Positions 1-9,360 are shown, counted from the stretch's first letter. The stretch is 64,000 bases of DNA from Clostridiales bacterium (GCA_024684375.1 JAIKWZ010000019.1:1-64000), one strand, 5' to 3'. Translations and numbers: made by a program. The notes: generated by a model from the sequence alone, not told the origin.

Positions 1-366
1 AGACGGCCCGCATCCTGCGGCATGAATAACCGTATGGGGAATATTCAGCATAGAACAAGCCTCAATGGAACGTTTTGTGGCAAGGATCAATGCATCTCGC
101 GCTTCACCTTCCTTAAAATGCTCTCCGTCAGGTGAGTGAGCCTGGCAAAAATCATAGTTAAACTGGTCCGCTGCTTTAAGGCAATCATCAACTTCCTTTT
201 TCCATTTGTCACCGGACGAAATCCAAGGCGAATCTTTATATATTACTGAATAAAAAGACATGTCAAGATGTTTGAACCCCGTCTTGCTCATGGCTTCGAG
301 TGGAGCTGCAATGCTGCGATCTTCAAAATAAGCAGTTAAGTCACAAGTTGTTGTTACTAATTTCAT
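1..366 (-). CDS. Sugar isomerase/epimerase-like TIM-barrel protein (N-terminal part; runs off left edge)
   Basis: The reading frame is open from its ATG to the window edge (122 codons), so the C-terminal part is missing. It starts MKLVTTTCDL and contains a HLDMSFYS stretch and an HTVIHAAGCG stretch. Both resemble early beta strands of the xylose isomerase-like TIM-barrel (AP-endonuclease 2) fold, found in sugar-phosphate isomerases and epimerases. An AGGAG ribosome binding site lies 8 bases before the ATG. The DNA is clearly more AT-rich than the genes to the right of base 820, so this gene may come from another genome region, or even another genome. The family call rests on the fold pattern only and the substrate cannot be named. 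Confidence 0.6.
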   Translation of the reverse strand, partial: MKLVTTTCDLTAYFEDRSIAAPLEAMSKTGFKHLDMSFYSVIYKDSPWISSGDKWKKEVDDCLKAADQFNYDFCQAHSPDGEHFKEGEARDALILATKRSIEACSMLNIPHTVIHAAGCGPS

Positions 367-807
367 GGAAGTATCTCCTTGATTTCAACTCAGATGTCCT
401 ACGGCGCTAACCATTTCATTTACCAATTATTGATTGTGTTTCAATCAGTAAGGCCCTTTACATTTCTCAGTTTCATGGTCTGTCTTCCAGATACTTCATT
501 ATTAATCGTGGTATGTGATTTATGCAGTGACCAGTATCGACGCATATATGGTAATCATTTAACCGATATGCTTTCTTTTACAAGAATTTAAAGGGAATAG
601 AAATGCTAAAAACTCTATCGATTTTTCTTAAAACCTGCAAAGCCAAGAGCTTCAATACTTCTCATTCATTTTTTTCAATCATTTATGGATGTATTGTATT
701 ATTTGCAATTACTTGTATACAGAGGGTGCATTCTTCAAGGAGAAATACTATAGATTCTGCAACTGTATTTGATAAAAAAAGAGACTATTGCCACTACGTA
801 TTGGGGC
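367..807. other. AT-rich non-coding stretch upstream of the partial isomerase gene
   Basis: I see no convincing gene in this stretch. Two short plus-strand frames (379-591 and 603-842) have no good ribosome binding site and no recognisable protein pattern. One possible operator is the inverted repeat TGATTG-N5-CAATCA at 431-447, located about 65 bases upstream of the isomerase start. It has the size of a site bound by a dimeric sugar regulator. The base composition differs sharply from the DNA after about base 820. Confidence 0.45.
431..447. promoter_or_regulatory. Inverted repeat, possible operator
   Basis: Perfect 6-bp arms, TGATTG and CAATCA, are separated by 5 bases. The repeat sits between the partial isomerase gene and the junction near base 820. 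Regulation of the isomerase gene is an inference from position; no regulator gene is present nearby. Confidence 0.3.
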
Positions 808-1866
808 TCAACAGATTGCGTTCATCGAGCATACCAGCATGAATTCACTCGGGTAGGTGCTCTGGGCCGACACGCGCGTGACGGTAACGAAGCCGTCCTC
901 CATGGGCTGCCTTAGCGCCTCCAACACATCCCTGCGGTATTCCGGCAGCTCGTCCAAAAACAGTACGCCGTTGTGCGCCTTGCTGATCTCTCCCGGCATG
1001 GCGTGCGTGCCGCCGCCCACCATGGACACGTGAGACGCGGTGTGGTGAGGAGAGCGGAACGGCCGCTGGGTAAGCAGTCCCTTCTCCGGCACGCTGCCCG
1101 CCACGGAATGGATGCGGGTGGTAATAAGGGCCTCTTCAAACGTCATGTCAGGGAGGATCGACGGCACACAGCGGGCCATCAGCGTCTTGCCCGAGCCCGG
1201 AGCACCCACCATCAGCACGTTGTGCCCTCCCGCAGCCGCTATAGCCAGCGCGCGTTTTGCGCCCGCCTGACCCTTCACGTTCTTAAAATCGTCCTGGTAC
1301 ACCCTTTCGCTGAGCATCTGGCTGTAGCTCATGGTCTTTACGGGCTGAATGGGCGCTTTGCCGGACAGATGTTCCGCCGCTTCACGCAGCGTACGTACGG
1401 GGATAACGCTTATTCCCTCCACGCACACGACCTCATTGGCGTTCTGGGCCGGCAAAATGACTGTCTTTATCCCTTCGTTCCTCGCGGAGATCACCAGAGG
1501 CAGCGCGCCTCTTATCGGCCTTAAGCTTCCGTCCAGCGCCAGCTCTCCCATCGCGGCGATGTGCTCAATGCTGTCGAGCCCTATCATGCGCATGCATGCC
1601 AGTATGGACAAGGCGATCGGCAGGTCGAATGACGCGCTTTCTTTCTTGATGTCCGCGGGCGCGAGGTTGATTATCAGCCGGTCGCCCGGAAAATCGTAAC
1701 CCATATTGCGCATAGCGCTTTTGATGCGTTCGCGGCTCTCTTTTACCGCGGTATCGGCCAGGCCCACCACCTCAAAAACAGGCAGTCCGCCGGACAGGTT
1801 GCATTCCACGGTTATGCAGATGCCTTCTATGCCGCTCAGGGCGTAACACAGTGTCCTGCTGAGCAT
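808..1866 (-). pseudogene. comM: ComM/YifB-type Mg-chelatase-like AAA+ ATPase, C-terminally truncated
   Basis: ComM-type proteins are normally about 500 residues: a ChlI-like N-terminal domain, an AAA+ core and a C-terminal Mg-chelatase domain. This one has 352. The N-terminal domain (about 1-175) and the AAA+ core are well kept, with Walker A GAPGSGKT at 221-228 and Walker [10 protein letters not shown] at 301-309. The frame then stops just after [10 protein letters not shown], where relatives continue MNPCPCG. The coding sequence ends exactly where the DNA becomes AT-rich. The family helps load or migrate DNA during natural transformation; the usual neighbour dprA is absent. The start overlaps the stop of the upstream glycosyltransferase gene by one base (TAATG). 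The product has probably lost its function, unless the join is an assembly error. Confidence 0.8.
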
Positions 1867-4800
1867 TACCAGCCTCCGTAATACTGCGGTTCAAAGTTGT
1901 ACCAATTGAACCACCTTAAGTTGAGCGCGTATGAATATGCGCAGGGCAGCCCCGACTCCAGGGGATAGAACATAATGAACAGCACCGCCGCGGCGACCAG
2001 AAGCGTCAGGCCCGTTATCTTCGCCGTTATCCGGCTGAGTTTTACCAGACGCCCCAGCACCAGCGCAATACAGATGATGATGAAGATCACGCTGGCAAAA
2101 TAGTGGTAGATATATGTGCTTCTGGGCACCAGCACCCAGGGCAGGAACTGGCTCATAAAGCCGATGACCGTCAGCATGACCGCCTCGTTCCTCTTTTTAT
2201 CGAACGCGAGTATAAGTATGCAGACGATCAGCGCGACAAGTCCCGTCCACCACACGGCGGGATTGCCCATGGCGGAAATGGATGAGACCGTGCCGTAACC
2301 CAGATACTGTATATCCGACGAGTAATACCACATCGGCTTTACTATCAGCGGCCATTCATACCAGGGAGAGCGGAAAAAGTGGGTGTCCACCAGGTTGGTA
2401 TGGTAGCCGTACATCTGCTGCTGCAGTTCCCATACCTTTGCCACGGAAAGGCCTCCGCTGGTCCTGAAATGCCAGTAATAGCTGAAATAGTATATAAGAA
2501 GCGGCACAATTATGAAGAACACCACGCAGAAGGCCAGCGTAAAGGCCAGCTTCCACCAGAAATAGCGCACCTGCTGAGGGCTGTCTTTCCTGAAGATCAG
2601 GTATTCATTTATGCGCTTTCCCACGCTCATAAAGAAGATCACAGCCAGCCCCGCGCCTGCGTATATGCCTGTCCACTTGCTCGCGCAGGCGAAGCCGAAC
2701 ATGACCCCGCTCAGGCCCAGCGGAATAAGTGTCTTCCACAGCCTGTCCGCGTGCATGTTCATCCTGTAATACATGAACATGAACAGGTACATGAGCATTA
2801 TGAAGAATACGGGATAAGTGTCTATGGTAGCTATGCGCGTCTGGGTAAAGTGCAGGCTGTCCAGCGCCAGCAGCAGCGAGGCCACCGCGGCCAGGGGCGT
2901 TTTTTTGGTGAGCAGCTTGACCAGCAGATACATAAGCGGCAGCATCATTACGCCGAACAGCGCACCGGAAAAGCGCCAACCAAACGGCGTCATGCCGAAC
3001 AGCTTTATGCCCAGCGCGATGATCAGCTTGCCCAGATGCGGGTGCGACCATTCCAGTATCTCGTCGGATCTGCAGCCGTTGATAAGCTCAAAGGCGGTGC
3101 GGGCATGGTAGATCTCGTCAAAGTACATGCCGTTGTAATAGCTGGGGATCAGTTTGACCGTGTCCTGCTCGTCGATAAGTGCCTGCGCCGTGGGGTTGTC
3201 CGTGCTGCCGGTCAAGCTTACGACAGGATACAGCGTCTCATTGTCCACGTCTATGAACGCGGCCTCGTTAAGTACCAGTTTGCTGCCCATTACGGTAATG
3301 CGAAGGTAGCGGGAGGTCTGAAGGGGATCGAACTCCCCGGATTTGTATGTCACCCGCGCGCCGCCGTCACCGGTGTCCTCACGGCGGTTTGAGGCGATCG
3401 CGTCCGCGAAAGTGCCGCCTTCATGACTCTTGGGAGCGTACCACAGCCATCGGTACATCGCGCCCTCTTCGTAGTAGGCGTAGTTCTCCTCTGTCCAGTG
3501 CTCTGCATCGTTGGACAGCGCCACGGTGAAGGTGGAACCGCTTATCCCACCGAAGTATGTAAAGCGGTAGGTTTTTATCTCGCCCAGATCGAATGTGACC
3601 TGCTCTTTGTACTTTTCGCTCACGTAGGCGCTTTGGGGAGATGACGTGGTCCCCAGATTGATGAACGCCAGGAAAGAATAGGCTACCGTTACCGCCGCCA
3701 TGATGATGCAGTCGGTTCTGGTCAGGCGGAGCACCCTGACCGTAGGCTTCAGCACATACTGCCTGGTCGCCGGTTCTCCTTCCGGTTCCAGCGTTTTAAC
3801 GTGTTTAAGCACGATCACGTCAAACGCAGTATAAGCGATAAACAGCGCTCCGAGCACATTAGCCGCGCCCAAAATGGCGTTCAGCGCGTGTTCCGAGCCC
3901 ACCAGATGCCCGTACACCTCAAAGCCCGGCGTAGTGCCCCACTGCAGCACCAGAATGATGTTGAGCATCTGTGTGCAGGTAAAAAGCATAAAGCTCCATA
4001 AAACACGCCTGTCACGGGAATAAACATAGCCAATGAGCAACAGCGGAAGGGCGCAGAACAGATATCTTTCGTGCATCATCGGCGCGAAGGCGTATATCAG
4101 GCACATGAGCACCGCGCCTGCGAGCGGCAGGTGCTTAACGCTCTTGCCCGCCCATGCAAGATATGCCGCGTACAGATAGGACGCTCCCAGCATTATCCAG
4201 CTGAAGGTCTCCCATCCTCCGCTCTGGCTTAATTCCATCCAGTTGAAGCCAAAGATCTGGTACAGGTTGCAGGCGTTCACCGTCATGTGTCTGTATCCGC
4301 CCGTCGCGCCCATCAGCTGTCCAAACAGCCAGGACACCGGCGTGAACAGCGTGGACGTTTCTCCCGCATATTCAGCGGAGTGCAGCGCAAATGGCAGGCT
4401 GCCCAGATACATGATAAGCAGCGCGCATAACAATCCCGTGCCCGCTTTAATACGTTTTTTGCCGTCCCTGAGTCCCGGCAGCATGAACACCAGCCCTATC
4501 GGCCCGAACAGCAGCGCCTGCGGCTTTGTCATTGCCGCCAGCGCGAACACAGGCAGCGCCGCGAACCACCTGTCGCTTACCGCAAGGTATACGGTCAGAC
4601 AGATGAGCAGCGCCAGCAGGCTGTCCGCCTGTCCCCACGCGGCGCTGTCAGCAAGGTATGCGGGATTGAACAGTACCGCTGCGGCAATGAGCAGTCCCCT
4701 GCCCCAGCCCCGCCGCTTTGAAAACAGGCTGTAGACCAGCCAGGCGGTGGCTGCATCCGAAAGGATCGGAAACAGCTTTATCAGCGCTATATGACCTGCG

Positions 4801-5744
4801 GACAGATACTCCAGCCCCAGCAGCCTCCTCAGCGCGCTGACCAGCCCCAAGAGCGCCATGTACACCGGCGGATAGTCGCAAAAGCCGTCCGTGGCGTAAA
4901 ATCTGAATCCCCGCTCGTAAAACAGCTCGCCCCAGTAGGCAAAGCAGTTAATGTCCGTGGAGTAACCCCTTACCGTGAAAGCGTAATAGCCTCTCACGAA
5001 AAGCCCCAGTATCAGCAGCACGCAGAACCACGCGCAGCCCTTTATCATGCCTGTACCGTCGCTGCCCGCCGGCCGTCTTTTCACGGAGTTATACAGGTAT
5101 ATCATGACCGCGGCGCACAGGCAGGCGTACAGCGTCCACTTTTCGGTCTGCCTTTCGGGAAGCTCGTCAACGTCTGTGTCTTCATTTGTGTAGGAGCTGG
5201 GCTCGAAGGTGGCAAAGCTTACCGCGCCGCTGCCGCCGCTTTTGACTACGCTTATGTCCTTGAACCACGCTTCTCCCGCGCAGTCGCCTCCATAGCCGCC
5301 CAGGCGCAGGGCGAGAGAGATCTCGTACTGGTCCTTCCCCGTTTTGCCGTTCAGGCGCACCTCCTGCCACTCGCCCTCCGTGTCGTACACCGAAGAGGAT
5401 GTCGCACCGGAATTGAGTATGGAGATATTCGCTCCCCTGCCTGAACCGTCTGTGGCCGCCTTTACCAGACAGCTGATCTGATACACTGTGTTCGGCTCGA
5501 CAGAGATGTCCTGTACCCAGCGGGCATCGTTTGATTCGAAGGAAAAAATATGCAGCACATTTCCCCCATCTTCCTCAAGCGGCTCAAATATGCTGGACGA
5601 GCGTTTCCATGCGTCTGTGTACCAGCACTGGGGTTCCGATTCCCCGGGTTCAAGCTCAAATCCCGGATTCAGGACAAGATTTTCCGCCACTGCGGTAAAA
5701 CACGCAAGCAGTACGCACAGCAGCGCAAGCATTTTCCTTTTCAT
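1866..5744 (-). CDS. Tandem GT-C glycosyltransferase fusion (PMT-like) with carbohydrate-binding and discoidin-like domains
   Basis: This is a 1292-residue membrane protein. Residues 1-20 are a signal peptide, about 21-168 a CBM4/9-like beta domain ([10 protein letters not shown] start), and about 203-220 a membrane helix. About 235-645 form a first multi-helix GT-C module with a YSTD motif near 261 and MHERY near 557. About 710-835 resemble an F5/8 (discoidin-like) domain, ending in RYLRIT and EAAFIDV. About 850-1292 form a second GT-C module of the GT39/PMT type, with acidic [10 protein letters not shown] at 875 and HPHLGK at 901. PMT enzymes move a sugar from a polyprenyl-phosphate carrier to an acceptor outside the membrane. 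The acceptor here is unknown; surface glycan or protein is inferred. The gene lies inside the usual yraN-comM pair, 1 base after yraN. Confidence 0.8.
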   Translation of the reverse strand: MKRKMLALLCVLLACFTAVAENLVLNPGFELEPGESEPQCWYTDAWKRSSSIFEPLEEDGGNVLHIFSFESNDARWVQDISVEPNTVYQISCLVKAATDGSGRGANISILNSGATSSSVYDTEGEWQEVRLNGKTGKDQYEISLALRLGGYGGDCAGEAWFKDISVVKSGGSGAVSFATFEPSSYTNEDTDVDELPERQTEKWTLYACLCAAVMIYLYNSVKRRPAGSDGTGMIKGCAWFCVLLILGLFVRGYYAFTVRGYSTDINCFAYWGELFYERGFRFYATDGFCDYPPVYMALLGLVSALRRLLGLEYLSAGHIALIKLFPILSDAATAWLVYSLFSKRRGWGRGLLIAAAVLFNPAYLADSAAWGQADSLLALLICLTVYLAVSDRWFAALPVFALAAMTKPQALLFGPIGLVFMLPGLRDGKKRIKAGTGLLCALLIMYLGSLPFALHSAEYAGETSTLFTPVSWLFGQLMGATGGYRHMTVNACNLYQIFGFNWMELSQSGGWETFSWIMLGASYLYAAYLAWAGKSVKHLPLAGAVLMCLIYAFAPMMHERYLFCALPLLLIGYVYSRDRRVLWSFMLFTCTQMLNIILVLQWGTTPGFEVYGHLVGSEHALNAILGAANVLGALFIAYTAFDVIVLKHVKTLEPEGEPATRQYVLKPTVRVLRLTRTDCIIMAAVTVAYSFLAFINLGTTSSPQSAYVSEKYKEQVTFDLGEIKTYRFTYFGGISGSTFTVALSNDAEHWTEENYAYYEEGAMYRWLWYAPKSHEGGTFADAIASNRREDTGDGGARVTYKSGEFDPLQTSRYLRITVMGSKLVLNEAAFIDVDNETLYPVVSLTGSTDNPTAQALIDEQDTVKLIPSYYNGMYFDEIYHARTAFELINGCRSDEILEWSHPHLGKLIIALGIKLFGMTPFGWRFSGALFGVMMLPLMYLLVKLLTKKTPLAAVASLLLALDSLHFTQTRIATIDTYPVFFIMLMYLFMFMYYRMNMHADRLWKTLIPLGLSGVMFGFACASKWTGIYAGAGLAVIFFMSVGKRINEYLIFRKDSPQQVRYFWWKLAFTLAFCVVFFIIVPLLIYYFSYYWHFRTSGGLSVAKVWELQQQMYGYHTNLVDTHFFRSPWYEWPLIVKPMWYYSSDIQYLGYGTVSSISAMGNPAVWWTGLVALIVCILILAFDKKRNEAVMLTVIGFMSQFLPWVLVPRSTYIYHYFASVIFIIICIALVLGRLVKLSRITAKITGLTLLVAAAVLFIMFYPLESGLPCAYSYALNLRWFNWYNFEPQYYGGW

Positions 5745-5745
5745 G

Positions 5746-6105
5746 TCAATATCCCATTCCCGTCGCGTCGAACGCGTTTCTGAAGTAGCTTATCTGCGTT
5801 TTGTATATCGCGCACACATCGAACCTCACGCGGCTGTCAAGCAAACCATGCTGCTTCATATATCCAAGCGCCGCGCGCACTATGCTTTTTTGTTTCGTGC
5901 GGGTGACCGCTTCCTGAGGCAGCCCATGAGAGTCGTCCAGGCGGTACTTGACCTCTATGAAGGCGACCGTATCCACGTCACGTGCGATTATATCTATCTC
6001 CTCATGTCCGCAATGCCAGTTGCGTTCCATAACTTCCATGCCCAGGTGTTTTATGTACGTGCAGGCCATATCCTCTCCCGCGTTGCCTGTCTGACGGTTG
6101 TTCAT
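5746..6105 (-). CDS. yraN: YraN family (UPF0102) endonuclease-fold protein
   Basis: This 119-residue protein has the normal length for the family. Family motifs are GNAGEDMA near the N-terminus, EIDIIARD and FIEVKYR, which together form the Asp...Glu-x-Lys pattern of a restriction-endonuclease-like fold. The ATG chosen overlaps the rnhB stop as ATGA; an upstream in-frame start would lengthen the protein by 18 residues that the family lacks. The cellular role of YraN is not settled, but it is almost always next to rnhB, as here. It is probably translated by coupling to rnhB. Confidence 0.9.
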   Translation of the reverse strand: MNNRQTGNAGEDMACTYIKHLGMEVMERNWHCGHEEIDIIARDVDTVAFIEVKYRLDDSHGLPQEAVTRTKQKSIVRAALGYMKQHGLLDSRVRFDVCAIYKTQISYFRNAFDATGMGY

Positions 6106-6743
6106 CCTTCGCAGTTCCCCGTAAAATGTCCTATAAAGCTCAGGCGGTGGATCTCGCACGGACCCTGTTTCTTTATCGCGTCCGTATGTTCTTTCGTGCC
6201 ATAGCCCTTGTTGCGCGCAAAGCCATAGCCGGGATAGAGCTGATCCATCCGTTCCATGTACCTGTCCCTCTCGACTTTGGCGATTATGGATGCGGCCGCG
6301 ATCATGTAGCTGAGGGCATCCCCATGGATAATGCTTTTATGGGGGCAGGGCAGGCGGATGCCGTCCACCGCATCGATGAATATCATGTCACCGTCAAAGC
6401 CCTCTGCGGCCTGCTCCATTGCGCGTTTGGTGGCGTTAAGTATATTTATCATGTCTATCTCCCGCGGCCACACCCACGCCGTCTTTGCGTACAGCGCCTT
6501 CTCGAGTATCAGCGGGTACAGTTTTTCCCTTTTTGCCTGAGTCAGCTTTTTGGAGTCGTCGATCCCCTCTATCAGGTCGTCAAGCGGCAGACACACGCAG
6601 GCAGTCACCACCGGCCCTGCCAGCGGCCCGCGGCCCACCTCGTCCATTCCCGCGATACGCGCGCCGCGGCCAAGCTCCGAAAGCGCCTCTTTCTCATACT
6701 GCGTCATGCGAACAAGCTTGTCTTGCGCGCTTTCTCTCGGCAT
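6102..6743 (-). CDS. rnhB: Ribonuclease HII
   Basis: RNase HII removes RNA from RNA-DNA hybrids, including single ribonucleotides misplaced in DNA. The 213-residue protein has the AGMDEVGRGPLAGPVV signature with the catalytic Asp34-Glu35 pair, then DDSKKLT, a FIDAVDG strand carrying the third acidic residue, and SIIAKVERDR with the fourth. The start is the ATG that overlaps the rbgA stop by one base (TAATG). The protein has a short N-terminal extension and is otherwise of standard length. It belongs to the rplS-rbgA-rnhB-yraN block common in Firmicutes. Confidence 0.95.
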   Translation of the reverse strand: MPRESAQDKLVRMTQYEKEALSELGRGARIAGMDEVGRGPLAGPVVTACVCLPLDDLIEGIDDSKKLTQAKREKLYPLILEKALYAKTAWVWPREIDMINILNATKRAMEQAAEGFDGDMIFIDAVDGIRLPCPHKSIIHGDALSYMIAAASIIAKVERDRYMERMDQLYPGYGFARNKGYGTKEHTDAIKKQGPCEIHRLSFIGHFTGNCEG

Positions 6744-7594
6744 TAAAGGCTCACCCTCTCCAGCGTTATTTTGCCAAGTTTGCCGCCCCTGAACTCGTCC
6801 AGCGCCAGGGCGGCGCAGCGCAGTGTGTCGAACCTGCCTCCCGTCAGAAGCAGGCCCCTGCCCCTGCAGCAGGCATCAAGCAGTTCCTCCCCCTTAAGGG
6901 CCTCGTCCCCGGGCTTAAGCTTATATCGCTCCATGACTGCTTCGGGTTTGATCTGCAGCAATTCCTTAAGCATTGCCGCCGCCAACTGTTCCGTGTCCAT
7001 TATGTCGTCCTTGATGGAGCCCAGATATGCCAGCCTCCGTGCGCCCGCCTCGTCCGAAAGCTTGGGCCACAGAAGGCCTGGAGTATCCATCAGCTCCAGG
7101 AACGGCGTGATCCTGATCCATTGGGCGGAGCGGGTGACGCCCGGCCTGTCCTGCGCCTTGGCTACCGCCTGACCCTTGATGCGGTTGATAAATGTCGACT
7201 TGCCCACGTTTGGTATACCGACGATCATGACCCTGAGCGTCTTGTTCACGCCCTTGGCCTTCATGCGCGCGACCTTGTCTTCCAGCGCAGTCTCTACGTG
7301 CTTTATTATCGTCTGCGGTCTGTCCCCAGTTGAACGGAACTTAAGCGCCTGTACGCCCTGACGCTTAAAGTACTCAAGCCAGCCCTGCGTGGCGGCATCG
7401 TCAGCAAGGTCCGCCTTGTTGAGCACCAATATCCGCGCCTTGTGTCCCGTCAGCCGGGCCAGGTCGGGATTGCGGGTGGAATAGGGCGCGCGGGCGTCTA
7501 TGAGCTCTATAACGCAGTCAGTCAATGACAGCTGCTTTTCCAGCTCGCGCCGTGTCTTGGCCATATGGCCGGGATACCAGTTTATCTCACTCAT
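6743..7594 (-). CDS. rbgA: Ribosome biogenesis GTPase RbgA (YlqF)
   Basis: RbgA is a circularly permuted GTPase needed for late assembly of the 50S subunit. The permuted order is visible: G4 NKAD comes before G1 GIPNVGKST, followed by the G3 motif DTPG. The start is placed at MSEINWYPGHM because relatives begin at this point; an upstream ATG at 7627 would add 11 residues and would translate through a terminator-like hairpin. The protein of 283 residues is of usual length. It follows rplS, which fits its job on the large subunit. A hairpin with a T tract just before the start suggests transcription from rplS is partly stopped before this gene. Confidence 0.93.
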   Translation of the reverse strand: MSEINWYPGHMAKTRRELEKQLSLTDCVIELIDARAPYSTRNPDLARLTGHKARILVLNKADLADDAATQGWLEYFKRQGVQALKFRSTGDRPQTIIKHVETALEDKVARMKAKGVNKTLRVMIVGIPNVGKSTFINRIKGQAVAKAQDRPGVTRSAQWIRITPFLELMDTPGLLWPKLSDEAGARRLAYLGSIKDDIMDTEQLAAAMLKELLQIKPEAVMERYKLKPGDEALKGEELLDACCRGRGLLLTGGRFDTLRCAALALDEFRGGKLGKITLERVSL

Positions 7595-7597
7595 TAA

Positions 7598-7624
7598 CAC
7601 AAAAACAGGCTGCCCGCGCAGCCC
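7598..7624 (-). terminator. Terminator-like hairpin just before rbgA
   Basis: On the minus strand a GGCTGC/GCAGCC stem with a 4-base loop (arms 7608-7613 and 7618-7623) is followed by TGTTTTTG. It ends 4 bases before the preferred rbgA start, so it may act as an attenuator between rplS and the GTPase genes. Confidence 0.5.
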
Positions 7625-7727
7625 CATCGCCTTTCAGGGGGCTTCCGCTCCCCCGCCGTTCATGCAGACGGCGTATTACTGTTTATCTGTCTCTCGGCAG
7701 AATGATCGATCCTTCAAATGCGGGAAA

Positions 7728-7748
7728 GGCGGGGGAATATCCCCCGCC
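7728..7748 (-). terminator. Strong hairpin after rplS
   Basis: Eight G-C-rich pairs (GGCGGGGG and CCCCCGCC) enclose a 5-base AT loop, 8 bases after the rplS stop. No real T tract follows on the minus strand (only TTT), so it may terminate weakly or act as a transcript stabiliser. Confidence 0.45.
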
Positions 7749-7756
7749 CTTGTTGC

Positions 7757-8098
7757 TTAGGCTTCCTTTACCTTGGCCGCCTTGCCGCTGCGCTCACGCA
7801 GATAGTACAGCTTCGCGCGGCGCACCTTACCTCTGCGGGTAACGGTGATAGAATCCACGCGGGGACTGTGCAGCGGGAAGGTACGCTCTACGCCTACGCC
7901 ATAGGAGGTGCGGCGTACAGTGAAGGTTTCGCGGCAGGAGCCGTTGCGGCGGGCAATGACCACGCCTTCATAAGCCTGCAGACGCTCTCTGGTGCCTTCC
8001 ACGACCTTGACCTCCACCTTTACGGTGTCGCCTACGCGGAAAGCAGGAACGTTCTTTTTAAGCTGGGCTTCTTCGATGGAGCGGATAATCTCATTCAT
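7757..8098 (-). CDS. rplS: 50S ribosomal protein L19
   Basis: The protein has 113 residues, the normal L19 length, starting [15 protein letters not shown]. The typical [16 protein letters not shown] and HSPRVDSI stretches and a basic [14 protein letters not shown] tail are present. The start is fixed by an AAAGGAGG ribosome binding site 9 bases upstream. L19 sits at the interface of the 30S and 50S subunits. It has its own promoter here and is not preceded by trmD/rimM/rpsP, so the usual ribosomal block is split. A GC-rich hairpin follows directly after the stop. Confidence 0.97.
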   Translation of the reverse strand: MNEIIRSIEEAQLKKNVPAFRVGDTVKVEVKVVEGTRERLQAYEGVVIARRNGSCRETFTVRRTSYGVGVERTFPLHSPRVDSITVTRRGKVRRAKLYYLRERSGKAAKVKEA

Positions 8099-8180
8099 GG
8101 GGATCATCCTCCTTTCCTCACAAGGGCGTTCATTAACGTAAATTTGTCGCCAGCGGACCGCCCGAAATAAGACAGCGTAT

Positions 8181-8189
8181 ATTATAGCA
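8181..8189 (-). promoter_or_regulatory. Extended -10 promoter of rplS
   Basis: On the minus strand the sequence reads TGCTATAAT, a perfect -10 hexamer with the TGn extension. No good -35 hexamer is seen at 17-18 bp, which is common for extended -10 promoters. Transcription would start about 75 bases before the rplS ATG. Confidence 0.6.
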
Positions 8190-8454
8190 CAGCTTTCCCG
8201 CAAGAGTATTGAGTTGAGGTAAATTTATTTGTTAAATTATGCTTTTCAAATGCTCCGGCCCGTTTTTCATTGCCCGGCTCTTCGTCTTGACCAATACCGG
8301 GATGAGGGCCCCGTCATATAACGGACTAATTGGATCAAAGAGCTAATTCTCAATAATAAGACGGCTAAGGGCGGCGCTTAGGCACCGCCCTTTGTTCCGA
8401 AAAACAATATCTCAAATATTGGAAAAACAACTGTGCCGACGGCGTCTGTGCCGT

Positions 8455-9234
8455 TTAAGGCAGCATCTTCTCCGTCACCTTCCCCAGTACCCGGCCGAAG
8501 CAGCGCAAGGTACTGTTCTCGTCCGGTCTGATCACCTCGTATTCTGGGTTCAGGGGGTACAACCCGTCTTTGCGATACTCCTTCATTATGCCTTCCCCGT
8601 CCAGCACGAACACGCCGATCTCGCCTTCGCCAAGCGTGTCGGTGTGCTGCACTAATGCGATGTCCCCGTCGAAATACTCCGGCTCCATGCTGCGTCCGGA
8701 CACTCTGACCAGTTCGTCGCAGTCATCCAGGATGGGGCTGTAAACCAGCTGCATGGTCTCGCTCTCGCCTCCGTCGTCCAGAAACAGACCGTCGCCCGCG
8801 CACATGCTCAGGGGGTTTAACGGCAGTGAAACCAGCCTGACCTGTTTCCTCGCTTCATTTATATCCATAACATTTGCCTGAGCATTCTGCGCGCTTAGCA
8901 TGGTCTGCGCCAGGGAAAGCAGGTAAGCGCACTCCCTTTCAGGCAATTTTACCATTATGTCCATCAGTTCCTTCTGCTGAGCAGACAGCGTTTCCCGCCC
9001 TGTACGTATCCCCAGCAGCTCGTCCGCCGAGACGTTCAGCGCACAGCACAGTCTGCGGATGTTTTCTATATCCGGCCGGGTGCGCCCATACTCCCACGCG
9101 CTCACGCCGCCCAGAGTGAGGTCCAGCCTCGCAGCCAGCTGGGAACGGGATACGCGGCTGTCCCTGCGCGCTTTCTCTATGCTTTCGTTCAGCTTCCAGT
9201 CTCTGATGAGCCGATATGTCGAATGCTTGTCCAT
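8455..9234 (-). CDS. XRE-S24 self-cleaving repressor (LexA/CI-like)
   Basis: Residues about 17-75 are a Cro/CI-type helix-turn-helix (RSQLAARLDLTLGGVSAWEYGRTRP). The C-terminal half is an S24 LexA-like protease domain with the cleavage Ala146-Gly147, the catalytic Ser182 in SGRSMEP and Lys218 in GIMKEY. All three elements are intact, so the protein should be able to cut itself when activated, for example by RecA during DNA damage. The architecture is that of a phage-type CI repressor rather than host LexA, which has a winged helix. It is transcribed from a very good promoter facing that of the XRE/ImmA pair. No phage genes are nearby. Targets are unknown. Confidence 0.88.
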   Translation of the reverse strand: MDKHSTYRLIRDWKLNESIEKARRDSRVSRSQLAARLDLTLGGVSAWEYGRTRPDIENIRRLCCALNVSADELLGIRTGRETLSAQQKELMDIMVKLPERECAYLLSLAQTMLSAQNAQANVMDINEARKQVRLVSLPLNPLSMCAGDGLFLDDGGESETMQLVYSPILDDCDELVRVSGRSMEPEYFDGDIALVQHTDTLGEGEIGVFVLDGEGIMKEYRKDGLYPLNPEYEVIRPDENSTLRCFGRVLGKVTEKMLP

Positions 9235-9261
9235 ATGCCCGTCCTTTTGATGTTTGTGTTT

Positions 9262-9290
9262 ATTATACTGTATATTTCAGTGCTTGTAAA
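9262..9290 (-). promoter_or_regulatory. Sigma-A promoter of the S24 repressor gene
   Basis: On the minus strand TTTACA (9285-9290) and TATAAT (9262-9267) are separated by exactly 17 bp. An AAAAGGACG ribosome binding site follows before the ATG at 9234. Confidence 0.8.
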
Positions 9291-9310
9291 CCGATTTTAC
9301 AGGAATTTAA

Positions 9311-9360
9311 TACTAATCGTATCGATATCAGCCATTGACAAATACTATTTGTATCGATAT
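9311..9360. promoter_or_regulatory. Two 18-bp direct repeats: operator candidates between divergent regulators
   Basis: Copies at 9311-9328 and 9343-9360 share 16 of 18 bases (TACTAnTnGTATCGATAT) and each contains the palindrome TATCGATA. They are 32 bp apart, about three helical turns, so two regulator dimers could bind the same DNA face. The second copy covers the spacer and the start of the -10 of the rightward promoter, and the first lies just before its -35. Either the XRE protein or the S24 repressor could bind them. Confidence 0.65.

Noticed and set aside
379-591. Open frame of 70 codons, plus strand
   Set aside because: No ribosome binding site, no family pattern, and it lies in AT-rich non-coding DNA beside the isomerase start.
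603-842. Open frame of 79 codons, plus strand, with a hydrophobic stretch
   Set aside because: It crosses the comM junction and reads antisense into it; a hydrophobic stretch is expected by chance in AT-rich DNA.
7594-7627. Upstream ATG for rbgA at 7627
   Set aside because: Relatives start at the MSEINWYPGHM position, and the extra 11 codons would cover the terminator-like hairpin.
8204-8454. Possible small RNA or riboswitch between rplS and the S24 gene
   Set aside because: Only small hairpins (for example a GGGCGG/CCGCCC stem at 8367-8392 and an ACGGC/GCCGT stem near 8440) are present, with poor T tracts; no known RNA pattern could be recognised.
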